A program made the position numbers and the translations under genes. This document shows, piece after piece, positions 1-6,326 of a DNA stretch of 6,326 nucleotides. This DNA comes from Chitinophagaceae bacterium (lineage in GTDB: Bacteria; Bacteroidota; Bacteroidia; Chitinophagales; Chitinophagaceae), in contig JAGNOY010000129.1 of assembly GCA_017989935.1 (NCBI GenBank), forward strand, positions 1 to 6,326, given 5' to 3'. Each line of letters opens with the position of its first letter. Position 1 is the stretch's first letter. The notes under the pieces are model-generated. The model saw nothing but the letters and a program-made list of their open reading frames with translations. It did not search any database and was not told where the DNA came from.

Positions 1-1211
1 TCGTTTTTAGCGGCCGGATTAACCACATCATTGGCACCTAAAATTAACACCACATCTGTTTGTGCAAATTCTGGATTAATTTCTTCCATCTCTAATAATT
101 TTTCATAAGGCACATCGGCTTCAGCAAGCAATACATTCATATGGCCTGGCATACGACCAGCAACAGGATGTATTGCATACTTTACATCCACGTCTTTTTC
201 TTCTAACACTTTTTCTAGTTCATGGCAAATATGTTGAGCCTGAGCCACCGCTAATCCATAACCTGGCACTATGACCACGCGCTTGGAATAAGCCATCAAT
301 ACCGCAGAATCCGTGAGACTGATTTCTTTATAAGCACCGCCCACTTCTGCGCCTGATGCTGCACCAATATTTCCACCAAAGGCTCCTACAATAACATTGG
401 TCAAGGAACGATTCATGGCTTTGCACATTAAAATAGTTAGAATAGTTCCGGCACTTCCTACTAAAATCCCACCTGTTAACATCACAGGATTGTCGTATAA
501 AAATCCGCCACATGCAGCAGCCACACCTGTAAATGAATTCAATAATGAAATAACTACTGGCATATCAGCGCCTCCAATTGGCATGACAAATAGTACACCA
601 TATAAAGCAGAAACCAATAGCAAGGCATAAAACAACATATGTGGATCAGCCACACCGCCCATCATCATCAAAGCAATAAGCACCACGATAATGAGCATTA
701 ATCCAATATTGATAATTTGTTGACCGGGTAAAGTTTTATCGTTGATATTTCCATTTAATTTACCAAAGGCTATCATAGAACCGAAAAAGGATACAGAACC
801 GATGACTAAGCCAAGTAAAATAGTCAACATTTTTAGTTTCTCATCTTCCCCGCCTTCATCCATCAAATGTCTAAATTCAACTACCGAAATGATAGCGGCA
901 CAAGCACCGCCCATCCCATTAAACAAACTTACCATTTGTGGCATGGCCGTCATTTGTACTTTCTTGGCAGCAATGGTTCCTAAAATAGTACCTATGATGA
1001 GTGCAACAAAAATCCAAACTAAGTTGATGATTTTATCAGAAAGATCGCCTTGATAATATAAAAACAAGGTAGCAAAAATAGCAATGCCCATACCCCAAGC
1101 AGCCACTAGATTTCCTTTTTTGGCTGTATCTGGATGCGACAACATTTTTAATCCTAGAATAAAAGTGACTGAACCAATCAGGTAACATAATTTAAGTAAT
1201 AAATCTTGCAT
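1..1211 (-). CDS. pntB: NAD(P) transhydrogenase subunit beta, 3'-truncated by window edge
   Basis: Membrane beta subunit of proton-translocating transhydrogenase, which reduces NADP+ with NADH using the proton gradient. The ATG is at 1211 and 403 codons are readable with no stop before the left edge. Residues about 1-265 form a series of hydrophobic helices. They include MTAMPQMVSLFNGMGG (87-102) and GGADMPVVISLLNSFTG (213-229), both matching the E. coli PntB channel helices. The soluble NADP(H)-binding domain III follows, with KAMNRS (264-269), PGYGLAVAQAQ (316-326), HPVAGRMPGHMNVLLAEA (348-365) and GANDVVNPAA (392-401). By comparison with the E. coli protein (about 462 residues), some 60-70 C-terminal residues lie outside the window. 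At the position of the E. coli proton-channel residue His91 this protein has Asn98. It is the third gene of a pntAA-pntAB-pntB operon, 96 nt after pntAB. Identity is very secure. Confidence 0.97.
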   Translation of the reverse strand, partial: MQDLLLKLCYLIGSVTFILGLKMLSHPDTAKKGNLVAAWGMGIAIFATLFLYYQGDLSDKIINLVWIFVALIIGTILGTIAAKKVQMTAMPQMVSLFNGMGGACAAIISVVEFRHLMDEGGEDEKLKMLTILLGLVIGSVSFFGSMIAFGKLNGNINDKTLPGQQIINIGLMLIIVVLIALMMMGGVADPHMLFYALLLVSALYGVLFVMPIGGADMPVVISLLNSFTGVAAACGGFLYDNPVMLTGGILVGSAGTILTILMCKAMNRSLTNVIVGAFGGNIGAASGAEVGGAYKEISLTDSAVLMAYSKRVVIVPGYGLAVAQAQHICHELEKVLEEKDVDVKYAIHPVAGRMPGHMNVLLAEADVPYEKLLEMEEINPEFAQTDVVLILGANDVVNPAAKN

Positions 1212-1307
1212 ATTGTTTTACTATTTTCTATTTCAAGCAATGGAAAAAGAACTATTTAGCTGCCTTTTTCTTTTTACTTCAATAGGATTAATTTGAATTG
1301 ATCTTTT

Positions 1308-1616
1308 TTATTTTTTCTTTTTAAACATTTGAAGCATTCTATCTGTAACCACAAATCCACCTACTACATTGAGGGTGCCTAGGAGCACAGCCAAAAACCC
1401 AAGTATCATCACCAACAAATCACTACTATCTGCATTCAGCATCACAATAATGGCACCGATGATCACTACCCCATGAATGGCGTTGGCACCGCTCATCAGA
1501 GGCGTATGCAACACTGAAGGCACACGTGAAATCACTTCTATGCCAAGGAAAATAGACAAAATCACTATCGTGATCATGTTATAATTGGCGCTAAAAAATT
1601 CTACTAAACTATCCAT
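1308..1616 (-). CDS. pntAB: NAD(P) transhydrogenase subunit alpha part 2 (membrane segment)
   Basis: Small integral-membrane subunit (102 residues) carrying the transmembrane part of the alpha chain; E. coli and similar bacteria have it fused to the NAD-binding domain. It contains about three hydrophobic helices (roughly residues 14-31, 45-61 and 67-90). Its diagnostic motif is VLHTPLMSGANAIHG at 35-49, followed by a conserved LGTLNVVGGFVVTDRML stretch at 79-95. It ends in a basic tail of four lysines. His48 in NAIHG corresponds, from my memory of the family, to the proton-channel His42 of the Thermus alpha-2 subunit; E. coli has Ser there. The gene starts 51 nt after pntAA and precedes pntB, the usual order for three-subunit enzymes. 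The upstream leader is A-rich with only a weak purine run before the ATG. Confidence 0.96.
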   Translation of the reverse strand: MDSLVEFFSANYNMITIVILSIFLGIEVISRVPSVLHTPLMSGANAIHGVVIIGAIIVMLNADSSDLLVMILGFLAVLLGTLNVVGGFVVTDRMLQMFKKKK

Positions 1617-1667
1617 CTTTACTTATTTTAAGTTGATTTAAAAAACAGCCTCTGATTTTGTTGCTGC

Positions 1668-2786
1668 TTATGTATTTAATAATTGTTGCGTTCTTTCGTT
1701 TACAATTTTTCCATCATGCGTAATACAAGTTCCTAAAACCAAATCGTCTTCGAAGTTGAGGTTGATGCTTCCTTCGGCATTGATAATAAGTTTTAAAAAA
1801 TTAAGCACATTCTTACCATACATTTTACTCGCATCAGATGCTTGCATGGATGGTAAGTTAGAATTACCAATAATGGTTACTTGATTTTCGATGACGGTTT
1901 CATTGTTTTTTGTGTATTCTGTATTACCACCAGTTGAAGCTGCTAAATCAATGATCACACTTCCAGGTTTCATGGCCTGAATCATTTCTTTGGTAATTAA
2001 GATAGGTGCTTTCTTACCCGGAATTTGTGCTGTACTTATTATTATATCAGCTTTGGCTGCGCTTTCTGCAATTTTTTGCTTCTGACGCTGAAGAAACTCT
2101 TCGCTTTGCTCTACAGCATACCCTCCGGCTTTACTAGCATCTGCAGCACCTTCTACTTCAACAAATTTTGCGCCCAAACTCATCACTTCTTCTTTCACAG
2201 CAGGCCTTGTATCAAACACTTCAACAACAGCACCTAATCTTTTTGAAGTCGCAATGGCTTGTAAGCCTGCAACCCCAGCACCTAAAATCAACATTTTAGC
2301 TGGCGTGATGCTACCTGCTGCTGTCATAAACATAGGGAAATATCGACTATACGAAGTGGCCGCTAAAAGCACTGCCTTGTATCCTGCAATATTCGCCTGA
2401 CTACTTAAGACATCCATAGATTGTGCACGTGTAGTACGCGGAATAGTATCCATACTAAAAATTGTATAGCCTTTTTCCGCCAAGGTTTTCATCCTACTGA
2501 AATTAAACAAAGGTTGAAAAATACCGAGTACAATAGCTTTAGATTTAAAATTATCTTCAGTAGGTGCATTAATTGATAAAAGTATATCAGCCTGATTAAG
2601 TACATCTTGTCTTGACCCAATAGTTGCTCCAACCTTAGTGTATGCTTCATCATTGGCAAAAGCACTAAGCCCTGCACCACTTTCAATGAGCACTGTTGTT
2701 TTAAGTGAAATAAAGTTGGCTACAATATCTGGCAGGGCTGAAACACGGTTTTCTCCTTGAGGTTCTTTAAGAATTCCAATTGTCAT
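1668..2786 (-). CDS. pntAA: NAD(P) transhydrogenase subunit alpha part 1 (NAD-binding domain I)
   Basis: Cytoplasmic domain I (372 residues), which binds NAD(H) and passes hydride to NADP+ on domain III of PntB. It has the alanine-dehydrogenase/transhydrogenase fold. Visible motifs are the N-terminal GILKEPQGENRVSALP (4-19), the RQD loop in IPRTTRAQSMDVLSSQ (115-130), a dinucleotide-binding GAGVAGLQA (169-177) with the ribose-binding acidic residue in FDTRP (191-195), and the mobile-loop GGYA (221-224). STAQIPGKKAPILIT (251-265) and PGSVIIDLA (274-282) follow. Arg117, Gln122, Asp125 and Ser128 keep the spacing of the R. rubrum Arg127/Gln132/Asp135/Ser138 set. Length and start fit the split-alpha family: the ATG at 2786 begins directly with the conserved MTIGILKE. 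It is the first gene of the pnt operon and diverges from tonB. Alanine dehydrogenase is the main alternative, but the adjacent pntAB and pntB rule it out. Confidence 0.97.
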   Translation of the reverse strand: MTIGILKEPQGENRVSALPDIVANFISLKTTVLIESGAGLSAFANDEAYTKVGATIGSRQDVLNQADILLSINAPTEDNFKSKAIVLGIFQPLFNFSRMKTLAEKGYTIFSMDTIPRTTRAQSMDVLSSQANIAGYKAVLLAATSYSRYFPMFMTAAGSITPAKMLILGAGVAGLQAIATSKRLGAVVEVFDTRPAVKEEVMSLGAKFVEVEGAADASKAGGYAVEQSEEFLQRQKQKIAESAAKADIIISTAQIPGKKAPILITKEMIQAMKPGSVIIDLAASTGGNTEYTKNNETVIENQVTIIGNSNLPSMQASDASKMYGKNVLNFLKLIINAEGSINLNFEDDLVLGTCITHDGKIVNERTQQLLNT

Positions 2787-2961
2787 ATTGCTAAATTAGT
2801 GCACTAACATACTATAAATAATTTATATTTAAAAATCCTGCAGATATCTATACGAAATTGAAATTGTTTTCGTTTCTAAATCAAACCTCTTGCCCGTGCT
2901 GTAGAATTACTTAAATTCCTTATTGTATGCCCCATGTTTACGTCACCAAAACCGTAAAACA
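2787..2961. promoter_or_regulatory. Divergent intergenic region between the pnt operon and tonB
   Basis: This 175-nt AT-rich stretch must hold the promoters for pntAA (leftward) and tonB (rightward) because both operons start here. I could not find a convincing Bacteroidota-type promoter (TTG near -33 and TAnnTTTG near -7) on either strand, so no start site is assigned. Two small dyads are visible: TTAGTGCACTAA at 2796-2807, and ACGAAA (2852-2857) facing TTTCGT (2868-2873). Neither is long enough to be meaningful alone. The regulatory role is inferred from position only. Confidence 0.5.
2796..2807. promoter_or_regulatory. 12-bp perfect palindrome just upstream of pntAA
   Basis: TTAGTGCACTAA reads the same on both strands and lies 9 bp upstream of the pntAA start codon, where a bound protein or hairpin could affect initiation. 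A perfect 12-bp palindrome is expected about once or twice by chance in a window of this size, so this is only a candidate operator. Confidence 0.2.
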
Positions 2962-3801
2962 ATGGATACTCAAAAAATCCTACAAGCCGATGTCCTCGAC
3001 ATCATTTTCGACAACCGCAATAAATCATATGGCGCTTATGAACTGCGGAAAAACTATGCCAAACGATTACGAAACGGATTCGCTTCGCTAGCCGCCATCA
3101 CCTTATTTGGCTTTTCAGTAGCCTTATTTGCTGTACTCTCCGAAGACCCTGTATCTGCATCCACAAGACAGGGTCAAGTAGAATTTACAAATTATGTAGA
3201 TTTGCCTAAACCTCCAGATACTGAAGTGAAAACAACAGAACATCCTGAGGTTAAAGACCCTCAAGTAGATCAAATACCTACAGAAATTGTGGTGGCTGAT
3301 GAAGTCAAAGATCCAGAAATTAAAGACCCAGAAATCACACAACCAGATTTAGGCCAAGGAGCTGAAAATTCTGCTGCATCACCAGGAGGCGAGCCAAGTG
3401 GACCTGGTGGTGGTGGTGAAATAGGAGGCACTAAACCCGAAGGACCAACCACCATTGATCCGCCTATTGAGGAGACAGACAACACCTTCGAAATGGAAAC
3501 TCTAGAAGCCCTACCTGAATATCCAGGGGGCGAAGAGGCCATGATGAATTATCTATTATCTCACATTAAGTATCCTTCACAAGCCATTGAAAATAATGTT
3601 TCAGGTCGCGTCACTCTTGGATTTATCGTGGATAAAAATGGCAATATCGATGATATTAAAATTTTAAAATCTGTTGGCTATGGCTGCGATGAAGAAGCGG
3701 TAAGGGTTGTAAAAAACATGCCCAATTGGAAACCAGGTAAAAACAACGGCAAGCCTGTAAAAGTGTATTTCAATTTGCCTATCACCTTCCAAGTACAATA
3801 G
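2962..3801 (+). CDS. tonB: TonB-family energy transducer
   Basis: Inner-membrane-anchored periplasmic protein (279 residues) that, with ExbB/ExbD, transfers proton-motive energy to TonB-dependent outer-membrane receptors. The cytoplasmic N-terminus carries VLDIIFDNRNKSYGAYELRK (11-30), a signature of Bacteroidota TonB proteins. A single membrane helix follows (about 38-59). Next is a long Pro/Glu/Lys-rich periplasmic linker (about 78-175) with KDP repeats and a Gly-rich run (141-156). The C-terminal TonB domain (about 184-279) shows LPEYPGGEEAM, IKYPSQAIENNVSGRV, VGYGCDEEAVRVV and WKPGKNNGKPVKV. I place the start at the ATG at 2962, which begins the conserved MDTQKILQADVLD. An in-frame TTG at 2923 would only add 13 unconserved residues. 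The gene is monocistronic: it diverges from pntAA and is closed by a hairpin 25 nt after the stop. Which receptor it serves cannot be told, and no exbB or exbD is in view. Confidence 0.94.
   Translation: MDTQKILQADVLDIIFDNRNKSYGAYELRKNYAKRLRNGFASLAAITLFGFSVALFAVLSEDPVSASTRQGQVEFTNYVDLPKPPDTEVKTTEHPEVKDPQVDQIPTEIVVADEVKDPEIKDPEITQPDLGQGAENSAASPGGEPSGPGGGGEIGGTKPEGPTTIDPPIEETDNTFEMETLEALPEYPGGEEAMMNYLLSHIKYPSQAIENNVSGRVTLGFIVDKNGNIDDIKILKSVGYGCDEEAVRVVKNMPNWKPGKNNGKPVKVYFNLPITFQVQ
3247..3336 (+). repeat. KDP-type repeat in the TonB linker
   Basis: Within tonB, residues 96-125 repeat an E/I-(V/I)-K-D-P unit: EVKDPQVD, then EVKDPEIKDPEI. Alternating acidic, basic and proline residues like these give the stiff extended linker that spans the periplasm in TonB proteins. 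The copies use different synonymous codons (gac cct, gat cca, gac cca), so this is an old protein-level repeat and not a recent DNA duplication. Confidence 0.6.
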
Positions 3802-3825
3802 TCGATTTCTTTTGCTTGATTTTTA

Positions 3826-3856
3826 AAAAGGCGTTTCAGTTGTTGGAACGCCTTTT
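3826..3856 (+). terminator. Rho-independent terminator of tonB, possibly bidirectional
   Basis: AAAAGGCGTT (3826-3835) pairs perfectly with AACGCCTTTT (3847-3856). A G-U, a C-G and an A-U pair extend the stem inward to 13 bp around a 5-nt loop (3839-3843). The 3' side runs into TTTTAATTTTATATTATTT. On the minus strand the same hairpin ends in five Ts, so it could also stop transcripts arriving from the convergent deacetylase-like gene, for which no other terminator is visible. It lies 25 nt after the tonB stop codon. Confidence 0.9.
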
Positions 3857-3877
3857 AATTTTATATTATTTATTTGG

Positions 3878-3993
3878 GTGGCAAACAGGCTTTACGCTGC
3901 TACTCCTCTTCCGAATCGGCTAGTATGTGTCTAGAAAAAGGCCATGTTGAGAAGCCTCTCGGAATGCGGGGTATCCGCTACAATCCTTGCCAC
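3878..3993. repeat. Candidate palindromic intergenic element bounded by GTGGCAA / TTGCCAC
   Basis: This 116-nt segment lies between the tonB terminator and the 3' end of the convergent gene. It begins with GTGGCAA (3878-3884) and ends with its reverse complement TTGCCAC (3987-3993). Inside are TTCCGA (3909-3914) complementary to TCGGAA (3959-3964), AGGCTT (3887-3892) complementary to AAGCCT (3952-3957), and small hairpins CTAG-N7-CTAG (3920-3934), GAGA-N4-TCTC (3949-3960) and GCGG-N5-CCGC (3966-3978). By hand count it is about 52% GC, well above the AT-rich sequence on either side. The 61-codon frame crossing it on the plus strand starts at a TTG and resembles no family I know, so I do not call a gene. 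I have an unverified recollection that very similar segments recur between genes in Bacteroidota genomes. A structured RNA is the main alternative. Confidence 0.5.
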
Positions 3994-4035
3994 AGTTACT
4001 GCACACAATGTATATCAAATGAGCTGGATGAAAAA

Positions 4036-5334
4036 TCAATTGTTGTCTTTACAAACTAAAGCAAGAAAATCTTTGTACATATCCATCCATCCAATCCATG
4101 CAGCATCAGTACCTAAAGCAAAATTATGCCATATCCCAATAAATTCACCACCTGTGTGCTTTACCTGGTTGTAATAATGTTCGAGCTCTGTGCGTGTTTC
4201 TTCAATGCTTTGTCGTTGTTCAAATTTCGAGTTACAATCCATAAAACAATAGGGATGAATTCTTAAAGCTGTTTGGCAATTGGTAGACAAATCAAACCAA
4301 TAAAATGGGTAGGCAGTTGAAGCTCGAAATCCATTCATCGAACCATAGCCCATAGAATAATCTTCGAGAATACCTTGTGCTAAAAGCAATTGATAAGTTT
4401 GAGGTAATTGAAAACGAATATAATGTTGACGACTTAGTTTACTATCTATCAATTCAATTTCATGCTTTAATAATTTTACATCTTTATGACTGCCATAAGA
4501 AGGGTGCACACCTACCTGATACATCTTTTTACATCGTTGAATCAATGCCTTCATCAATGGATGAGTTGGTTGTATGTTTTTATCTAGCGGGCCATTTTTA
4601 CCCACAAGAAAAAAATAAATTGGATTAAGCTTGTATCGACTATGCAATTGATCTAATTCATCAAAGCAATCAAACGGATCTGTTTGATTAAGCAAGTAAA
4701 CTTGAATTCTTTTTTTTACAGACTCAAATCTAAAGGAAACCATGTCTCTAAAAAATCCGCCAATATTTCGCGACCACCCTTTTCCCCTATAACTATAAGC
4801 CATATCAATATCGTAAGTAGGTATGAACTTGTAAGTTTCTTGCAATAAATTCAATTCTTTCCTTTTTAAATTGATTTTTTGTTTAAACTTCTTTAACCAA
4901 ATATCAATTAAAGGTCGCTGTAGAAAACCATATTGATAGGCAACACTATTTTTTTCAGGAAAACGATTATATAAGTCTGGCGTATAAGCCAAATATTCTT
5001 CATATCTCGATATTAAATAAAATACCGCGCTAAACAAATCAAAAGGGATTTCATTGGTTGAATTTAAAAACAACACCGGTAATTCTTCCCAAGTGCCAAT
5101 TTTCAACTCCAGCGATTTAATGCCTTTTTCAAATAAACAACCTTGAGGTAGAATATGAAAATCCTCGTTTGAAATTGTGGTTGTTGAATAATTAATAATC
5201 AGCTGACTAGCCTTTGCAATCGGCACTTGATCTGTTAATTCGAAATCACACAACATGACTGTTTTGCTTATAAATGAGACTACATAGTCTAGTCGAGATG
5301 TAAGCGCAGGAGAATAAACAATTATTTTATTCAT
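4036..5334 (-). CDS. Polysaccharide-deacetylase-like protein (Bacteroidota type, DUF7033-like N-terminus)
   Basis: A 432-residue protein with no signal peptide or membrane helix that I can see. Residues about 1-150 resemble the N-terminal region common to this Bacteroidota family, including the FSAVFYLISRYEEYL stretch (101-115). The C-terminal half (about 168-425) has a deacetylase-like (NodB-type barrel) layout. It shows PTYDIDMAYSYRGKGW (172-187) with the paired aspartates Asp175 and Asp177 at the place of the usual THDxD motif, a histidine in VGVHPSYGS (274-282), DYSMGYGSMNGFRAST (325-340), HPYCFMD (360-366) and IWHN (401-404). These match a widely conserved but, as far as I know, uncharacterised Bacteroidota family. 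The substrate is unknown and deacetylase activity is an inference. It starts 17 nt after the lutB stop and is probably co-transcribed with it. The ATG at 5334 opens directly into the conserved hydrophobic strand IIVYSP. Confidence 0.85.
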   Translation of the reverse strand: MNKIIVYSPALTSRLDYVVSFISKTVMLCDFELTDQVPIAKASQLIINYSTTTISNEDFHILPQGCLFEKGIKSLELKIGTWEELPVLFLNSTNEIPFDLFSAVFYLISRYEEYLAYTPDLYNRFPEKNSVAYQYGFLQRPLIDIWLKKFKQKINLKRKELNLLQETYKFIPTYDIDMAYSYRGKGWSRNIGGFFRDMVSFRFESVKKRIQVYLLNQTDPFDCFDELDQLHSRYKLNPIYFFLVGKNGPLDKNIQPTHPLMKALIQRCKKMYQVGVHPSYGSHKDVKLLKHEIELIDSKLSRQHYIRFQLPQTYQLLLAQGILEDYSMGYGSMNGFRASTAYPFYWFDLSTNCQTALRIHPYCFMDCNSKFEQRQSIEETRTELEHYYNQVKHTGGEFIGIWHNFALGTDAAWIGWMDMYKDFLALVCKDNN

Positions 5335-5351
5335 ATTGATTTCATATAGAC

Positions 5352-6326
5352 CTATGATTTAGATCGCTCTTTCCAAAGTTGATGAAATGATTTATGAAAT
5401 TCAAGATCGTCTCTACGTTTGCCCCAACTATCTTTAAAAATACTGTTCACTACTTTTGTTTTAAGACCTGAGCCTGTAACATCTACCATGCTTCTATGTG
5501 TCATGGCTAGTTTCCACATTTTCCAACCTGTGTTTTCTGCAAATGGGGTTTCATGTTGTTTCACTGCCAAGGTTCGATTGTGGTGAAGCATTTCATGAAT
5601 ATTTATTTTCAAAGGACAAACTTCTGTGCAATTGCCACACAAGGTAGAGGCATAACTCAAGTGATTAAATTCATGAAAGTCCTTTAGGTGCGGAGTTATA
5701 ACAGAACCAATCGGACCGCTATAAGTAGCACCATACGTATGACCGCCAATATTTTTATATACAGGACAAGCATTTAAACAAGAACCGCATCGAATGCAAT
5801 ACATGCTCTCACGAATTTTTGGGTCTTTGATTAAATTTGTACGTCCATTATCAAGTAATATTACATACATTTCTTCTGGGCCATCTTTTTCACCTGCTTT
5901 TCTTGCCCCAGTAAAAATTGAATTATATACCGTTACTTTTTGTCCTGTTCCATAGGTTGATAACAAAGGCCAAAATAGATTTAAATCTTTCACAGAAGGA
6001 ATCATTTTTTCTATGCCAACTATCGCAATATGAATTTTTGGGAATGCAGTCGTTAGTCTACCATTTCCTTCATTTTCAGTTACACAAACTCCCCCTACAT
6101 CAGCTAGTAAAAAATTTCCTCCGGTAACACCCACTCCAGCTGTAATATATTTTGATCTTAAATTTTTGCGCGCCACTAAAGTAATTTCAGAAGGTGTCAA
6201 ATTAGGTTCAGTGCCTAATTTTTCATGAAAAACTCTTGCACAATCTTCTTTGCTTTTATGCATGGCAGGCGTTACAATATGATAAGGTGCCTCACCATCT
6301 AATTGCTGAATATATTCTCCCAAATC
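5352..6326 (-). CDS. lutB: Lactate utilization iron-sulfur protein LutB, 5'-truncated by window edge
   Basis: C-terminal 324 residues of LutB, the cytoplasmic iron-sulfur subunit of the LutABC (LldEFG) L-lactate oxidation complex. The frame is open to the right edge. Full-length relatives have about 460-480 residues, so some 140 N-terminal residues lie outside; a TTG at 6323 is internal, not a start. Numbering from the edge, the LUD-domain part includes ITAGVGVTGGNFLLADVGGV (61-80) and TENEGNGRL (83-91). Two cysteine clusters follow: CIRCGSCLNACPVY (177-190) and CGNCTEVCP (230-238), which would bind 4Fe-4S centres. HTYGATYSGPIGSVITP (196-212) between them is typical of the family. The last 80 residues are basic and helical, as in other LutB proteins. 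lutA and lutC are not in the window. The gene is probably first or internal in an operon that continues into the deacetylase-like gene, and it stops with TAG. Confidence 0.94.
   Translation of the reverse strand, partial: DLGEYIQQLDGEAPYHIVTPAMHKSKEDCARVFHEKLGTEPNLTPSEITLVARKNLRSKYITAGVGVTGGNFLLADVGGVCVTENEGNGRLTTAFPKIHIAIVGIEKMIPSVKDLNLFWPLLSTYGTGQKVTVYNSIFTGARKAGEKDGPEEMYVILLDNGRTNLIKDPKIRESMYCIRCGSCLNACPVYKNIGGHTYGATYSGPIGSVITPHLKDFHEFNHLSYASTLCGNCTEVCPLKINIHEMLHHNRTLAVKQHETPFAENTGWKMWKLAMTHRSMVDVTGSGLKTKVVNSIFKDSWGKRRDDLEFHKSFHQLWKERSKS

Noticed and set aside
397..1053. Two plus-strand open frames of 77 and 103 codons opposite pntB
   Set aside because: They lie wholly antisense to a securely identified PntB with continuous family motifs, and their products resemble no family.
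2925..2952. Sigma70-like TTGGTG-N16-TACAAT on the minus strand upstream of pntAA
   Set aside because: Bacteroidota primary sigma factors use a different consensus, the match is imperfect, and it would give a leader of about 135 nt. Too weak to call.
2923..2961. In-frame TTG that would extend TonB by 13 residues
   Set aside because: The extension carries Cys and basic residues unlike TonB N-termini, while the ATG at 2962 begins the conserved cytoplasmic segment.
3270..3542. 90-codon minus-strand frame rich in Pro, Gly and Ser opposite tonB
   Set aside because: It is the antisense shadow of the Pro/Gly-rich TonB linker, whose composition removes stop codons from the opposite strand.
3878..3993. 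Integron attC site or tRNA-like gene
   Set aside because: The ends do not carry the RYYYAAC/GTTRRRY core sites of attC, no integrase or cassette array is visible, and no cloverleaf with a T-loop or acceptor end can be drawn.
3874..4059. 61-codon plus-strand frame crossing the intergenic segment
   Set aside because: It begins with TTG, has no recognisable domain, follows directly on the tonB terminator and runs into the 3' end of the opposite gene. Its sequence is better explained by the palindromic segment it crosses.

Overview
The window looks like chromosomal DNA of an AT-rich member of the Bacteroidota. I infer this from four things: a TonB with the N-terminal DIIFDNRNKSYGAYELRK-type signature typical of that phylum, a polysaccharide-deacetylase-like protein of a Bacteroidota-typical type, A-rich leaders without clear Shine-Dalgarno boxes, and a three-gene (split alpha) transhydrogenase. 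No rRNA, tRNA, CRISPR array, insertion sequence or phage gene is visible.

Layout. Positions 1-2786 (minus strand) hold a proton-pumping NAD(P) transhydrogenase operon in the order pntAA (alpha-1), pntAB (alpha-2), pntB (beta). pntB is cut by the left window edge and lacks roughly its last 60-70 residues. A 175-nt divergent intergenic region (2787-2961) separates it from a plus-strand tonB gene (2962-3801). tonB ends at a strong hairpin terminator (3826-3856). A GC-richer, inverted-repeat-bounded segment (3878-3993) follows; it explains a small open frame but is not a believable gene. From 4036 to the right edge the minus strand carries a probable operon of lutB (N-terminus missing at the right edge) followed 17 nt later by the deacetylase-like gene, convergent with tonB.

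Function. Pnt couples the proton gradient to NADPH formation from NADH. TonB passes proton-motive energy to outer-membrane receptors. LutB is an iron-sulfur subunit of the lactate-oxidising LutABC complex. The common thread is ordinary energy metabolism and envelope function, not an accessory defence or mobile system. The points most worth a second look are the palindromic intergenic segment at 3878-3993, and the placement of the membrane histidine in the transhydrogenase: it is in alpha-2, and the beta position used by E. coli is Asn.
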